Below are positions 19,662 through 29,402 of a stretch of 64,000 nucleotides of DNA, piece after piece. The notes under the pieces are model-generated. The model made no database searches. It was not told the DNA's origin and saw only the letters and a program-made list of their open reading frames with translations. The position numbers were made by a program, and so were the translations under genes. The stretch lies in NCBI GenBank assembly GCA_964478225.1, contig CAYZHM010000001.1, positions 1 through 64,000 of the forward strand, read 5' to 3'. Position 1 is the first letter of the stretch. Each line of letters begins with the position of its first letter. The stretch is from CAYZHM01 sp964478225 (GTDB taxonomy: Bacteria; Pseudomonadota; Alphaproteobacteria; Micavibrionales; Micavibrionaceae).

Positions 19662-20578
19662 AGTTTGTCGTTTTATTATTGTCAGTTCTCTTGTTGGGTG
19701 CCTGTTCGACGGAAGGGGAGCTGGCGGCGCATGTTGCCAAAAACATACGTAAGCCTGGCGAGATTTCCAGCAACAGCACCTTTAAAATTGGCAATCCGTA
19801 TAAAGTTGAAGATCGCTGGTATCAGCCCAAGGAAACATATGAGTTTTCTGAGACGGGGATAGCGTCGTGGTACGGGCCGACGTTTCATGGAAAGCGTACA
19901 GCGAATGGTGAGATCTTTGACCAGAACGAATTAACAGCCGCTCATAGAACCTTGCAGATGCCCTCTTTGGTTCGGGTGACCAATCTTGAGAATGGGCGCT
20001 CAATTGTTGTGCGGATTAATGACCGTGGGCCGTTTTCAAAAGGGCGAGTTATTGATGTTTCAAAGCGTTCGGCTGAGCTTTTAGGGTTTAAAGCGAAAGG
20101 TACGGCGAAAGTGCGATTAGATCTTTTGGGACCGGAAAGCAGAGAAATTGCGCAGGCTGCAAAACGCGGTATGGATACGAGCGGCGTTGAGATTGCGATG
20201 AATGAGAGGCCTCATGTTCAGTTGGCAAGTTTGAACACAGCTTCTTCTCAGCCCCAATATGCTATGGCTGATCCGACACATGTAGCCGGGCATGTCGAGC
20301 AAGGGCGGTTCTTGCCTGATCCTGTTGTTAGTCAATATCCTGTGAAGCCAACGAATATATATGTACAAGCTGGTGCGTTTACGAATGAAGGTAATGCGCT
20401 AAGACTTTCTGAGTCGTTGAGTGAGATTAATACGACAACAGTGCAGACTGTTCTTGTGCGCGGGCAGCAATTTCACAGGGTGCGGATGGGGCCACTTTCT
20501 TCTGTAGAGCAGGCTGACGCTTTGATGATAGAACTTGGTCATCGCGGCTTTGAAGCGGCGCAAATCGTGGTTGATTAA
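19658..20578 (+). CDS. rlpA: Septal ring lytic transglycosylase RlpA-like lipoprotein with SPOR domain
   Basis: The N-terminus carries a lipoprotein signal with lipobox LLGAC (Cys16). The double-psi barrel RlpA domain (about residues 65-155) contains TGIASWYGPTFHGKRTANGE, TAAHRTLQMPSLVRVTN and VRINDRGPFSKGRVIDVSKR with its Asp. A SPOR domain (about 228-306, IYVQAGAFTNEGNALRLS) binds denuded glycan at the division septum. At 306 aa it is normal. It lies between MltB and the DD-carboxypeptidase, a peptidoglycan-remodelling block. Confidence 0.93.
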   Translation: MKFVVLLLSVLLLGACSTEGELAAHVAKNIRKPGEISSNSTFKIGNPYKVEDRWYQPKETYEFSETGIASWYGPTFHGKRTANGEIFDQNELTAAHRTLQMPSLVRVTNLENGRSIVVRINDRGPFSKGRVIDVSKRSAELLGFKAKGTAKVRLDLLGPESREIAQAAKRGMDTSGVEIAMNERPHVQLASLNTASSQPQYAMADPTHVAGHVEQGRFLPDPVVSQYPVKPTNIYVQAGAFTNEGNALRLSESLSEINTTTVQTVLVRGQQFHRVRMGPLSSVEQADALMIELGHRGFEAAQIVVD

Positions 20579-20613
20579 AACACCTTAAAACGTATAGTCT
20601 TGAGGGCATGATG

Positions 20614-21756
20614 ATGCAGCGATTCCTTATTATTTCTCTTGTTTTTCTTTCTTTTGCCTTTACGCAGGTTTATGCAGCGCCAGAGATCACGACGAGCGCC
20701 AAGCAAGCGATTGTCATTGATTATGATACTGGCCAAGTTCTTTATGAGAAAAATGCCGACGAAAGGATGCCAACCTCTTCAATGAGCAAGGTTATCAGTA
20801 TGATGCTCGTGTTTGATGCATTAAAGCGCGGCGAGATTTCTCTTAATGATACATACAACGTAAGTGAGGAAGCCTGGCAAAAAGGCGGATCAAAGATGTT
20901 CGTTGAAGTTAAGAAGGACGTTAAAATTGAAGACCTTATTCGTGGCGTGATCGTTCAATCGGGTAATGATGCGGCTATGGTTTTGGCGGAAGGTTTGGCT
21001 GGAAGCGAGGGGGCGTTTGCGGATCGGCTGAATACTTATGCTAAAAGCATAGGGATGGATAATAGCAACTTCGTCAACTCAAACGGCTGGCCAGATGATG
21101 AGCATTATTCCACGGCGCGTGACCTTGCGACGATGGCGAGTGTATTGATCCGTGATTTTCCGAATTATTACACCTATTATTCAGAAAAAGAGTTCACCTA
21201 TAACAGCATCAAACAACAAAATCGCAATCCACTTCTTTACCGCAATATTGGGGCTGATGGGATTAAGACGGGGCATACTGTTATTGGCGGTTATGGTTTG
21301 ATTGGTTCTGGAACGCGTGATGGCAGACGGGTGATCATGGTTTTAAACGGTATGGAGAGTGAGCGCGACCGTGCTCAGGAAAGCGCGAGAATTCTTGATT
21401 GGGCGCTGAGCAAGTTTAAGAAGGTTGTCTTGTTTGGCGATAACCGCACTGTGGTTTCGGCTCCAGTTGTTTTGGGTAAGAAGGATCATGTGGATCTGGT
21501 CTTGAATAAAGATCTTTTTTATGTGGTGCCTAAAGGTCGCGAAGATAATTTGAACATTACGGTTGAATATCCCAAGCCCTTGGTTGCGCCGATTGCGGCC
21601 GGCCAGGAAGCAGGGAAAATTAAGGTTATGCTTGCGGAGCAAGTTTTGTATGAGGGGCCTGTTTATGCACGCGAGGCTGTCGCCGGCAAAGGGTTCTTTA
21701 GCCGTACGGCGGAGAAGGCAAAAATTATGGTGACGGGGCAAACACCATCGTCATGA
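20614..21756 (+). CDS. D-alanyl-D-alanine carboxypeptidase (PBP5/6 family)
   Basis: This is a periplasmic serine DD-carboxypeptidase that trims the pentapeptide. SxxK is SMSK (Ser56, Lys59), SGN near residue 116 and KTG at about 218-220, followed by a PBP5 C-terminal beta domain. A signal peptide (RFLIISLVFLSFAFTQVYA) is present. Of three consecutive ATGs (20608, 20611, 20614), the third is best spaced from GAGGG at 20602-20606. No clear C-terminal amphipathic anchor is seen, although the tail is basic. The stop overlaps tmk by 4 bases. Confidence 0.94.
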   Translation: MQRFLIISLVFLSFAFTQVYAAPEITTSAKQAIVIDYDTGQVLYEKNADERMPTSSMSKVISMMLVFDALKRGEISLNDTYNVSEEAWQKGGSKMFVEVKKDVKIEDLIRGVIVQSGNDAAMVLAEGLAGSEGAFADRLNTYAKSIGMDNSNFVNSNGWPDDEHYSTARDLATMASVLIRDFPNYYTYYSEKEFTYNSIKQQNRNPLLYRNIGADGIKTGHTVIGGYGLIGSGTRDGRRVIMVLNGMESERDRAQESARILDWALSKFKKVVLFGDNRTVVSAPVVLGKKDHVDLVLNKDLFYVVPKGREDNLNITVEYPKPLVAPIAAGQEAGKIKVMLAEQVLYEGPVYAREAVAGKGFFSRTAEKAKIMVTGQTPSS

Positions 21757-22412
21757 GTAAAGGTCTGTTCATTACGTTAGAAGGCGGTGAGGGTAGTGGT
21801 AAGACCACACAAATCAACAAGCTCGCGGAAAAACTCACTCAGCATAATATCAAGGCGATTACAACGCGTGAACCCGGGGGGACGCCTGAGGGCGAGAAGA
21901 TCCGTGATCTTATCGTGCAAAGGGAGGGCGGAGATTGGACTCCTATGGCGGAGACCTTGTTGCTTTATGCGGCGCGAGCCATGCATGTTGATCGCGTGAT
22001 CAAGCCCAGGTTGGAAGAGGGCAAGGTTGTGATTTGCGATCGGTTTAGTGATTCCACCTTGGCGTATCAGGGATACGGGCATGGCATGGATCTTGGGAAA
22101 ATTTCGGAAATTGAGAATATTGTTATGGGCGGGTTTAAGCCCGATTTAACGATTGTGCTCGACATCGATCCGGAAAAAGGTTTGCAAAGATCAAGTCGCC
22201 GGTTGGCCGCAGAAGAGTTGCATGTTGAACAAACAGAAGACCGGTTTGAGAATCTTAATATAGAGTTTCACAATCGTTTGCGGGAAGGGTTTTTGACGAT
22301 TGCCCGAAAGGATCCTGAGCGTTGCGCGATTATAGATGCGGCGATGAGCGCGAATGACATCACAAGAGAAATTTATGACATCGTGGTGAAGCGGCTTGAA
22401 GGGCTTCGGTAG
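21753..22412 (+). CDS. tmk: Thymidylate kinase
   Basis: The enzyme phosphorylates dTMP to dTDP. P-loop GGEGSGKTTQ (residues 11-20), the DR(F/Y) motif CDRFSDSTLAYQGYG near residue 92, and a lid region with RSSRRLAAEELH. At 219 aa it is the standard length. Its start ATGA overlaps the DD-carboxypeptidase stop; holB begins 2 bases after its stop. Confidence 0.97.
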   Translation: MSKGLFITLEGGEGSGKTTQINKLAEKLTQHNIKAITTREPGGTPEGEKIRDLIVQREGGDWTPMAETLLLYAARAMHVDRVIKPRLEEGKVVICDRFSDSTLAYQGYGHGMDLGKISEIENIVMGGFKPDLTIVLDIDPEKGLQRSSRRLAAEELHVEQTEDRFENLNIEFHNRLREGFLTIARKDPERCAIIDAAMSANDITREIYDIVVKRLEGLR

Positions 22413-22414
22413 AC

Positions 22415-23539
22415 ATGGATTTGTTTGCGGATGATGAGTTTGTTGAAGATGAGGTTGATGGCGATGACGAGATCTTTGTTGCCTTGCCGCCTGAAGAATT
22501 CCTGAAACATCCAAGAGATATGTCCTTTCTTATGGGGCATCACGACATTGAGAAAAGCTTGCTTGATGTTTTTAAGAAGGAAAAATTACCGCATGGGTTG
22601 ATTTTTAGCGGGCCACAGGGGTGTGGTAAATCCACGTTTGCCTATCGTTTGGCGCGTTTTTTGTTAAAGCATGGCAATGATTCCGCGCAAGCGGGATTGT
22701 TCGGAGATGCCCCGGATTATTCTTCATTGGATGTTGCAGAGCATGATGATGTGTTTCGTCTTATAGCGTCCGGAGGGCATCCCGACTTGTTTACTGTCGA
22801 GCGGCAATATGATGCGACCAAAAATAAATACAAAGACGCCGTGGATGTAGATGAGATCCGAAAGATTGCCCCGTTTTTGAGGAAAACGGCCTCTTATGGG
22901 GGGTGGCGCGTGGTTATTGTTGATGATGCGGATACGATGACACGCAGTGCGCAGAATGCGATTTTGAAGATTTTAGAAGAGCCGCCGAAGAAAGCGCTTA
23001 TTGTTCTTATCGCTCATAATATTGGTTCATTGATCCCGACTATTCGTTCGCGGACGCAGGTTATTCATTTTCAACGATTGCCAGATGACGTGATGAGAGA
23101 GCTTCTTGTTAAGGGAGGGCATGGAAATATTGAGAGCTTGGTCGAGCTTTCTGAGGGGAGTATGAGCAGGGCTTTGGAGTATTCAGCGGGGGACATTGAT
23201 GGGGTGCTTGAGGTTCTTGTTCATGCCAGAGCTAAGGGGCTGGAATGGGCTGAAATACACCGTATTGCAGAGCAAATGGGAGGGAAAGGTCAGGATGAAG
23301 CTTTCGGTATTTTTGAGCGATTAAGCCTGTGGATGTTTGAACAAGGGGCCAAAACAAGGGCGAGAGGGACTGAGCTGCCCGGTATTCTTGCTCAGGAGCG
23401 GGAGAGGTTTTCGCAATTATCCCTTGAACAAATATTGAAAATCTGTGACAAATTGGGCGAGCATTTTACAAAAACAAGAGCTGCCAATCTCGATAAAAAG
23501 CAGGCCGTGTTTCAGGCTTTCGCGATTATGGCGGGATAA
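22415..23539 (+). CDS. holB: DNA polymerase III subunit delta'
   Basis: This is part of the clamp loader at the replication fork. Walker A GPQGCGKSTF near residue 66, WRVVIVDDADTMTRSAQNAILKILEEPP (degenerate Walker B and the SRC-like region TIRSRTQVIHF) follow. The N-terminus has about 35 acidic residues before the AAA+ core. At 374 aa it is usual for alphaproteobacteria. The tmk-holB-metG-tatD order is conserved in this class. Confidence 0.94.
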   Translation: MDLFADDEFVEDEVDGDDEIFVALPPEEFLKHPRDMSFLMGHHDIEKSLLDVFKKEKLPHGLIFSGPQGCGKSTFAYRLARFLLKHGNDSAQAGLFGDAPDYSSLDVAEHDDVFRLIASGGHPDLFTVERQYDATKNKYKDAVDVDEIRKIAPFLRKTASYGGWRVVIVDDADTMTRSAQNAILKILEEPPKKALIVLIAHNIGSLIPTIRSRTQVIHFQRLPDDVMRELLVKGGHGNIESLVELSEGSMSRALEYSAGDIDGVLEVLVHARAKGLEWAEIHRIAEQMGGKGQDEAFGIFERLSLWMFEQGAKTRARGTELPGILAQERERFSQLSLEQILKICDKLGEHFTKTRAANLDKKQAVFQAFAIMAG

Positions 23540-23553
23540 GCGGAGTAGCCTGA

Positions 23554-25128
23554 ATGGCAAAAAAGCCCTTTTACATTACAACAGCGATTTCCTATGTGAA
23601 TGGGGTGCCTCACCTTGGGCATGCCTATGAGGCCATTTTGACCGACGTTATGGCGCGCTTTAAAAGACTTGATGGGTATGATGTTTATTTTCTGACGGGT
23701 ACGGACGAGCATGGCGAGAAAATTGCCAAGACCGCAGAAAAGAACAATATGAGCGCGCTAGATTTTGCCAATCAAAATTCTGATGCGTTTCGGCAACTGA
23801 CAAAAACTTTGAATATTTCCAATGATGATTTCATTCGTACGACCGAAGAGCGGCATTACAAAGCGGCGCAGGGATTGTGGAAGAAATTAGAAGAAGCGGG
23901 CGATATTTATCTCGATAAATATGAGGGATGGTATTCCGTTCGCGAAGAGGGGTATTTTGGAGAGGATGAGCTTGTTGAGGGAACAAGTGCGGAAGGCGAG
24001 CCGATAAAGCTTTCTCCGAATGGCACAGAGGTGAGTTGGGTTGAGGAAGAAAGTTATTTTTTCCGCCTTTCAAAATACCAAGATCAATTGATGAGTTTGT
24101 ATAAGTCTCAGGCCTTCGTGGTTCCCGAAGCGCGGCAGAATGAAATAGTCAGCTTTGTGAAGGGTGGATTAAAGGATCTTTCTATCTCGAGGCATAAGGA
24201 CCGGTTGCATTGGGGAATACCCGTCCCGGGGGATGAAAATCATGTCATGTATGTGTGGCTTGATGCGTTGACCAATTACATGACGGCTGTTGGTTATCCT
24301 GATGTTGAGGATGCGAATTTTAAGAAGTTTTGGCCTGCGGATTTTCATGTCATTGGCAAGGATATTACAAGGTTTCATGCGGTGTACTGGCCGGCCTTTT
24401 TAATGTCTGCGAATATTGAATTGCCGAAACATATTTTTGCCCATGGCTTTATCAATGTGCAAGGCGAGAAGATGAGCAAGTCGCTCGGCAATGTTTTGTC
24501 GCCGGATGGGTTGGTTGAAACGTACGGGCTTGATCAAATTCGCTATTTTCTTATGCGCGAAATTCCACATGGACAGGATGGAAATTTTGGGCATAAACAA
24601 GCCATGAACCGCATTAATGCTGATCTGGCGAATGGTTTGGGCAATCTTGCACAGCGGACTTTATCCATGGTCTATAAAAATTGTGATGGTGCCATTCCTG
24701 TGCCTGGAGCGTTCACGGATGAAGATCGCGCAATTTTGGACTGGGCTCATACAAAGATTTTAGAGAAAATGCGTACGGGGGCGGACAGTCTTCATTTTCA
24801 CAATGTGCTTTCCGGTATTTGGGAGCTTGTTGCTGAGTGTGATGCTTACGTGGACAAGCAAGCGCCGTGGAAACTTAAAAAGGAAGATCCTGAGCGAATG
24901 AATACGGTGCTGTACGTGTTGGCGGAGGCCATTCGTTGTTTGAGTATTGCTATACAACCGTTCATGCCTGACTCGGCATCTAAATTGCTGGTGCAGTTGG
25001 TTGTTGCAGATACTGAGCGGTGCTTTGCACATATGGGCAAGGACTATGCTTTGAAACCCGGGACAGTTATAGCTCAGCCGGAAGGTGTTTTTCCACGGCT
25101 GGCGGACCAAGACGAGGCGGCGGCTTAA
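23554..25128 (+). CDS. metG: Methionyl-tRNA synthetase
   Basis: The enzyme charges tRNA-Met and initiator tRNA. The HIGH-type motif is PHLGHAYEAI near residue 17, TGTDEHGEKIAKTAE near residue 47, and KMSKS is at about 306-310 (GEKMSKSLGNVLSP). No zinc knuckle cysteines are seen in the connective domain, and no C-terminal EMAP/Trbp111-like dimerisation domain is attached, which is the short alphaproteobacterial form of 524 aa. It lies 14 bases after holB. Confidence 0.97.
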   Translation: MAKKPFYITTAISYVNGVPHLGHAYEAILTDVMARFKRLDGYDVYFLTGTDEHGEKIAKTAEKNNMSALDFANQNSDAFRQLTKTLNISNDDFIRTTEERHYKAAQGLWKKLEEAGDIYLDKYEGWYSVREEGYFGEDELVEGTSAEGEPIKLSPNGTEVSWVEEESYFFRLSKYQDQLMSLYKSQAFVVPEARQNEIVSFVKGGLKDLSISRHKDRLHWGIPVPGDENHVMYVWLDALTNYMTAVGYPDVEDANFKKFWPADFHVIGKDITRFHAVYWPAFLMSANIELPKHIFAHGFINVQGEKMSKSLGNVLSPDGLVETYGLDQIRYFLMREIPHGQDGNFGHKQAMNRINADLANGLGNLAQRTLSMVYKNCDGAIPVPGAFTDEDRAILDWAHTKILEKMRTGADSLHFHNVLSGIWELVAECDAYVDKQAPWKLKKEDPERMNTVLYVLAEAIRCLSIAIQPFMPDSASKLLVQLVVADTERCFAHMGKDYALKPGTVIAQPEGVFPRLADQDEAAA

Positions 25129-25131
25129 GCG

Positions 25132-25929
25132 ATGTGGATTGACTCCCATTGTCATCTTACACACGAAAAATTTGGAACTATGACGCCGGAGGATTTGGTC
25201 CGCAATGCCAAAGCGGCGGGGGTCGAAGGCATGTTGACGATTTCATGCCGGATTGCAGACGAATTTCCTTCTATCTTAAAAACGGCTCAGCAGTTTGACA
25301 ATGTTTGGTGCACGATTGGGACGCATCCGCACGATGCCGGCAAGGATTCCGAGAAGGCCGTGACAGAGCAAGGTTTGGTCGATCTCGCGCTGAGTGATCC
25401 GAAAATTGTTGGAATAGGCGAGACGGGGCTGGATTATTATTACATGAGTTCGCCGCGCGAAGACCAGATTGCCAGTTTTCGTAAGCATATTCGGGCGTGT
25501 TTAGAAACTGATTTGCCTATGGTTGTCCATGCGCGTGATGCAGATGAGGAGATTATCGGCATTATTAAAGAAGAAAATACTGAGGGGCGTTTGCGCGGTG
25601 TCATGCATTGTTTTTCCTCAGGGCGGAAAATGGCCGAAGAGGCTTTAGATTTGGGGTTTTATATTTCATTTTCTGGGATTGTTACGTTTAAGAAGGCTGA
25701 GGAGCTTCAGAGCATCGCGAAGGCCGTGCCGCTTGAGCGGATTCTTGTGGAAACGGATGCCCCTTATCTAGCGCCGGAGCCTTTTAGGGGAAAAACCAAT
25801 GAGCCTGCCCTTGTGGGGTACACGGGTAAAAAGTTGGCGGAGCTTCATAATATTTCAGAAGAAGAGCTGGCAAAGCACTCAAAAAACAACTTTTTCTCTC
25901 TTTTTAATAAGGCTTTGGGTGATTTTTGA
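25132..25929 (+). CDS. tatD: TatD-family metal-dependent DNase/hydrolase
   Basis: This TIM-barrel hydrolase has 3'-5' exonuclease activity in characterised members. Metal ligands DSHCHL at residues 4-9, IGETGLDYY near residue 98, VHARDAD, MHCFSS and ETDAPYLAPEPFRGKTNEP are all present. At 265 aa it is normal. It starts 3 bases after metG. The MBL-fold gene that often follows in related genomes is absent here. Confidence 0.94.
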   Translation: MWIDSHCHLTHEKFGTMTPEDLVRNAKAAGVEGMLTISCRIADEFPSILKTAQQFDNVWCTIGTHPHDAGKDSEKAVTEQGLVDLALSDPKIVGIGETGLDYYYMSSPREDQIASFRKHIRACLETDLPMVVHARDADEEIIGIIKEENTEGRLRGVMHCFSSGRKMAEEALDLGFYISFSGIVTFKKAEELQSIAKAVPLERILVETDAPYLAPEPFRGKTNEPALVGYTGKKLAELHNISEEELAKHSKNNFFSLFNKALGDF

Positions 25930-26002
25930 TTTAGGGCTTTGGATTGGCTCTAATCAAAGCTAGAATAGGGTGTTTGAAATTTTCACCTAGGGAGTCAGAG
26001 AT

Positions 26003-26194
26003 ATGGTTACTGGATATTGTGTTAAGTGTAAGAAAAAGGGCGTTGAGATGAAAGAGCCTGTCGTTAACAAAACCAAAAAGGGCGGATATATGGCCAAAGG
26101 CGGATGCCCGAAGTGCGGTACGACAATTTGTGCGATGATGTCCGAAGATAACGCGCAAAAAGCGATTAAAGCTGGGGCCAAAAAGGGTTACTAA
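26003..26194 (+). CDS. DUF5679-like small zinc-ribbon protein
   Basis: This is a 63-aa protein with two CxxC pairs: YCVKCKKKGVEM at residues 6-9 and GCPKCGTTICAMM near residues 34-37. It has the look of a zinc ribbon with a topoisomerase-like C-terminal finger, matching DUF5679. Function is unknown. AGGGAG precedes ATG 26003, and an intrinsic terminator follows its stop, so it is probably a monocistronic unit. Confidence 0.8.
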   Translation: MVTGYCVKCKKKGVEMKEPVVNKTKKGGYMAKGGCPKCGTTICAMMSEDNAQKAIKAGAKKGY

Positions 26195-26221
26195 GCTTTA
26201 AATAAAGATATAAAATTTAAC

Positions 26222-26254
26222 AAGCCCAGATCCGGCATTGGATTTGGGCTTTTT
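26222..26254 (+). terminator. Intrinsic terminator after the DUF5679-like gene
   Basis: The arms AAGCCCAGATCC and GGATTTGGGCTT pair over 12 bp with one G-U and a 6-base loop, followed by TTTTT. It abuts the stop codon of the convergent exporter gene. Confidence 0.85.
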
Positions 26255-28508
26255 ATTTGCCTTTCGTTCCCTTTATTCTGTCGATCACGATGATGAGGGC
26301 GGGCAATACAAGCAAATCGAAGATAAGGGCTGTAATGATGCTGATAGCGCTTAAAAGGCCAAAATTGCGCGTTGGTAAGAAGTCAGATAAGCCGATAACA
26401 AGAAATTGAGAAGCCAGGATAAATGTCGTGGCGGTGATTGATGAGCCGGAATGTTGGTAGGCGCGCATAAGGGAGAGTACAGTGCTGCATCCTGCGCGTT
26501 TGCGGTGACTGTAGACGTGGTAAAGGTGGATAGTATCGTCAACTGCGATTCCGACGCCTATGCTGGCAATCATGGCAGTACCAACATCGAGCCATATGCT
26601 GAGAATTCCCATTAAAGTAAAAACGGCGAATATGGGGGAAATATTTGGGAACATACATAGCAAGCCGCCACTGAAGGAGCGGAAGGTTATGAACATAAAT
26701 GCCGTGATAACGACCAAGGAAACCAGCAAACTCATAAGCTGGGTTTGGACGACAAGGTCGGAGAGGCTTGCGTAAAGTGTACCGAATCCTGTGACCTCCA
26801 TTGTGACCCCATCAATAGGATTTTGGGTAATATGGGCCTTAATTTCGTCAATAACTTTTCGTATTTTTCCGGTTTCGTGAATGTTTAGGTTGATGCCGAT
26901 ATGGGCGGCGTTGAAGTCATAATTGACGTACTCGTACAAGTCATTGGCGTCGTATATGAAAAGATATTGATTGATGAGGTTTTGGTCTTGGGGAATGTTT
27001 CTGTAGGCTTCATCCTCGCCATGAAAGGCCCAGTTCATGTCTTCAATAAGCTCTGCATGGGACATGGTTCGATCGACTTCCGGTAATGCTTCGAGCCAGG
27101 TTTGTAGCTCCAGCATTTTTTTTAAGACGTCTGAATTTTTAAGGCTTTCCAGTTGGTCGCCCTCAATAAGAATGTCGAGGGTGAGCGTGCCGGCAAGCGT
27201 TTCTTCGATCTTCTTTGTCTCAACATTGATGCGGTGATCTTGATCAAAGAATTTAAAGACGTCTGTTTCTACCTTTACATTGAGGACAGCGGGCAAAGCG
27301 ATGACCATGGTTATTAGTGTAATGGCAATGATATAGCCGGCTTTGCGGATTGCGAAGTCAGCGCAAATTTGGGTAAGTTTGTCCATGAGGGCGTCAATGG
27401 CATGGCCTTGTTTCCATGGTTTTTGATTGTCCCAGAAGGCCAAAATGGGTGGGAAAAGAACCATGGTAATAAAAAATGTAAAGGTAAGGCTGATGGCGGT
27501 GACAACGCCAAAGCTTTCGATGGGTGGGATGGGGCTTAAAGCAAGAGAAGCGAGGCCTGCAATTGTTGTCAAAGCGGCAAAGCCGGAAGGGATAAAGACG
27601 TCTTTGCGTCCTTTGTAGGCGCGCTCATGGGGTAAATATCCCAGGCCGGAATAGTATTTAACCTTGTTTAGATAGTGCACGATCCCAGAGACACATAAAG
27701 CCGACATGAGTGAGGGTATCATCGTATGTATCATTGTGAATTCATACCCAAGCATGCCAAGAAGCATGACGGGCAGTGCAGACGATATCCCAATAATGAT
27801 AAAGGTCGGAATAATGATCAAGAGCCTTGGAAACATCCAGCTTATGAGGGCAAGGTTAATGAGAACGGCCAATGGGATAAAAATTTTCAGACTGTCTTGC
27901 ATGGAGCCAAACTGGACGTAGGTCATTTCGCTTGGACCTGAAATGGCCGTGATAAATTCCGCTACACCTTCCTGCTTGAGGATATCCAAAGAAGCATTGC
28001 GCAACGTATTTTGTTTGCCGCTATCGCTATCTTTTTGTGGTCTTAGTACTAAAGCTAGGGCCTTGCCATCTTTGGAAATAAGAGAACCGGGGGCAAAGCG
28101 GTCGCGAAGGATTTTATTTTTTCGCTCTTCCGGAGTGAGTTCAAAATCTTTGTTAACGTCAAAGAGTGGGGCGGTTTGAAATCCGTCTTCTGTGCCTTGA
28201 ATTTGGTCGACAGTGGTAATGGATAGTACGCGGTCGATATTAGCCAGACTTTGAATTTTCTGTATGGCGCTGTGTAACTTTGTGATAAATTGGTCTTCTA
28301 GAAGGGTTTCTCCTTCGAACATCACAATAAATATATCGTCTTCTGGAAAATCATTCCGAAGTTTTTTGTCCAAAATGTAGGCTTGGTTTTGCTTTGAAAA
28401 GTAAACATGGAGGTTATGGTTAACGGCTGTAAGGCTTGCTCCCCAAGACGTGATTGCGAGTAAGGCAAGTAAGATAAGGGAGGAGAGGAGCGGTAAGGCT
28501 TTTGACAT
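26253..28508 (-). CDS. MMPL/RND-family exporter
   Basis: This 751-aa inner-membrane protein has two repeats, each a long periplasmic loop followed by a bundle of membrane helices, the RND/MMPL architecture. The first membrane segment is near residues 4-24. The proton-relay-like IGVGIAVDDTIHLYHVYSHRK lies near residue 650. MMPL proteins of this type move lipids or lipid-linked metabolites out of the inner membrane. It diverges from a LolA-like gene with an 87-base gap, so the exporter, periplasmic carrier and outer-membrane barrel probably form one trans-envelope route. The cargo is unknown. Confidence 0.88.
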   Translation of the reverse strand: MSKALPLLSSLILLALLAITSWGASLTAVNHNLHVYFSKQNQAYILDKKLRNDFPEDDIFIVMFEGETLLEDQFITKLHSAIQKIQSLANIDRVLSITTVDQIQGTEDGFQTAPLFDVNKDFELTPEERKNKILRDRFAPGSLISKDGKALALVLRPQKDSDSGKQNTLRNASLDILKQEGVAEFITAISGPSEMTYVQFGSMQDSLKIFIPLAVLINLALISWMFPRLLIIIPTFIIIGISSALPVMLLGMLGYEFTMIHTMIPSLMSALCVSGIVHYLNKVKYYSGLGYLPHERAYKGRKDVFIPSGFAALTTIAGLASLALSPIPPIESFGVVTAISLTFTFFITMVLFPPILAFWDNQKPWKQGHAIDALMDKLTQICADFAIRKAGYIIAITLITMVIALPAVLNVKVETDVFKFFDQDHRINVETKKIEETLAGTLTLDILIEGDQLESLKNSDVLKKMLELQTWLEALPEVDRTMSHAELIEDMNWAFHGEDEAYRNIPQDQNLINQYLFIYDANDLYEYVNYDFNAAHIGINLNIHETGKIRKVIDEIKAHITQNPIDGVTMEVTGFGTLYASLSDLVVQTQLMSLLVSLVVITAFMFITFRSFSGGLLCMFPNISPIFAVFTLMGILSIWLDVGTAMIASIGVGIAVDDTIHLYHVYSHRKRAGCSTVLSLMRAYQHSGSSITATTFILASQFLVIGLSDFLPTRNFGLLSAISIITALIFDLLVLPALIIVIDRIKGTKGK

Positions 28509-28595
28509 AGCACACTAAAGGAGTTTTAAGGTTTTGCTGGCAACGTTGTCTTATAAATTATTCCAATTCTTCAGGATTCCCCAGAGAAAAATAAC

Positions 28596-29402
28596 ATGAT
28601 ACACCAGAAACTCACTATAGGCTTTGCCTCATTCTTTATCCTTATAAATATTTGTCCGGTTTTTGCAGATGATAAAGGGCTTGCGATCGCGCAGGCAGTT
28701 TATGATCGTCCTGACGGACAAACAATGGTGACCAAGACGAGCATGGTTCTTGAAAGCCAGGGCAGCGCCCCCCGCAAAAGAGAGTTTTATGCCTATCGCA
28801 AAGATTTTTCGGCTGGAGAGATTAAATCTCTTGTTCGCTTTACTGTTCCAGCCGATGTCAAGGATACAGGGCTTTTAACGCACAGTCATACAAGCGGCGA
28901 TAATGATCAATGGCTTTATTTGCCTGCGCTGACCAATGTTCGACGCATTGCCGGCGATCGTAAAGGTGGGCGTTTTGTAGGGTCTGATTTGTATTATGAA
29001 GATTTGCAAGACCGGAAGGTTGCACAGGATGAGCATACGTTTGTAAAGCAAGAGGAGTTTAATGGCTCTTTGTGCAATGTTGTTCAAAGCATACCTGTTA
29101 AATCCTCGAATTCATCATATTCCAAGCGGATTATGTGGGTGCACCCCGAGACAATGATTCCGATCCGTGTTGATTTTTACCAAAACAATCAGGCTGAGCC
29201 TATGAAGCGTTTGATTGTTAAAAAGATTGATAAAGTAGGCGGCTTTTGGACTGTAATGGAAACTGAGATTACTGATCTTAAGAAATCTCACAAAACCGCT
29301 ATCCGTGTTGAAAAGGTAAAGTATGACAAGGATATTCCAGACATGCTTTTCTCCCAATCCACCCTTCAAGATGCAGCTTCGGAGATATCATACAGACCAT
29401 GA
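28596..29402 (+). CDS. LolA-like outer membrane lipoprotein-sorting protein
   Basis: The 268 aa begin with a signal peptide (IGFASFFILINICPVFAD) followed by a LolA/LppX-like half-barrel fold of the type annotated as outer membrane lipoprotein-sorting protein. Characteristic stretches are REFYAYRKDFSAGEIKSLVRF, DNDQWLYLPALTNVRRI, GGRFVGSDLYYEDLQDR and KRIMWVHPETMIPIRVDFY. Such proteins ferry hydrophobic cargo through the periplasm and often accompany MMPL exporters. ATGA overlap with the next gene indicates coupling. Confidence 0.85.
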   Translation: MIHQKLTIGFASFFILINICPVFADDKGLAIAQAVYDRPDGQTMVTKTSMVLESQGSAPRKREFYAYRKDFSAGEIKSLVRFTVPADVKDTGLLTHSHTSGDNDQWLYLPALTNVRRIAGDRKGGRFVGSDLYYEDLQDRKVAQDEHTFVKQEEFNGSLCNVVQSIPVKSSNSSYSKRIMWVHPETMIPIRVDFYQNNQAEPMKRLIVKKIDKVGGFWTVMETEITDLKKSHKTAIRVEKVKYDKDIPDMLFSQSTLQDAASEISYRP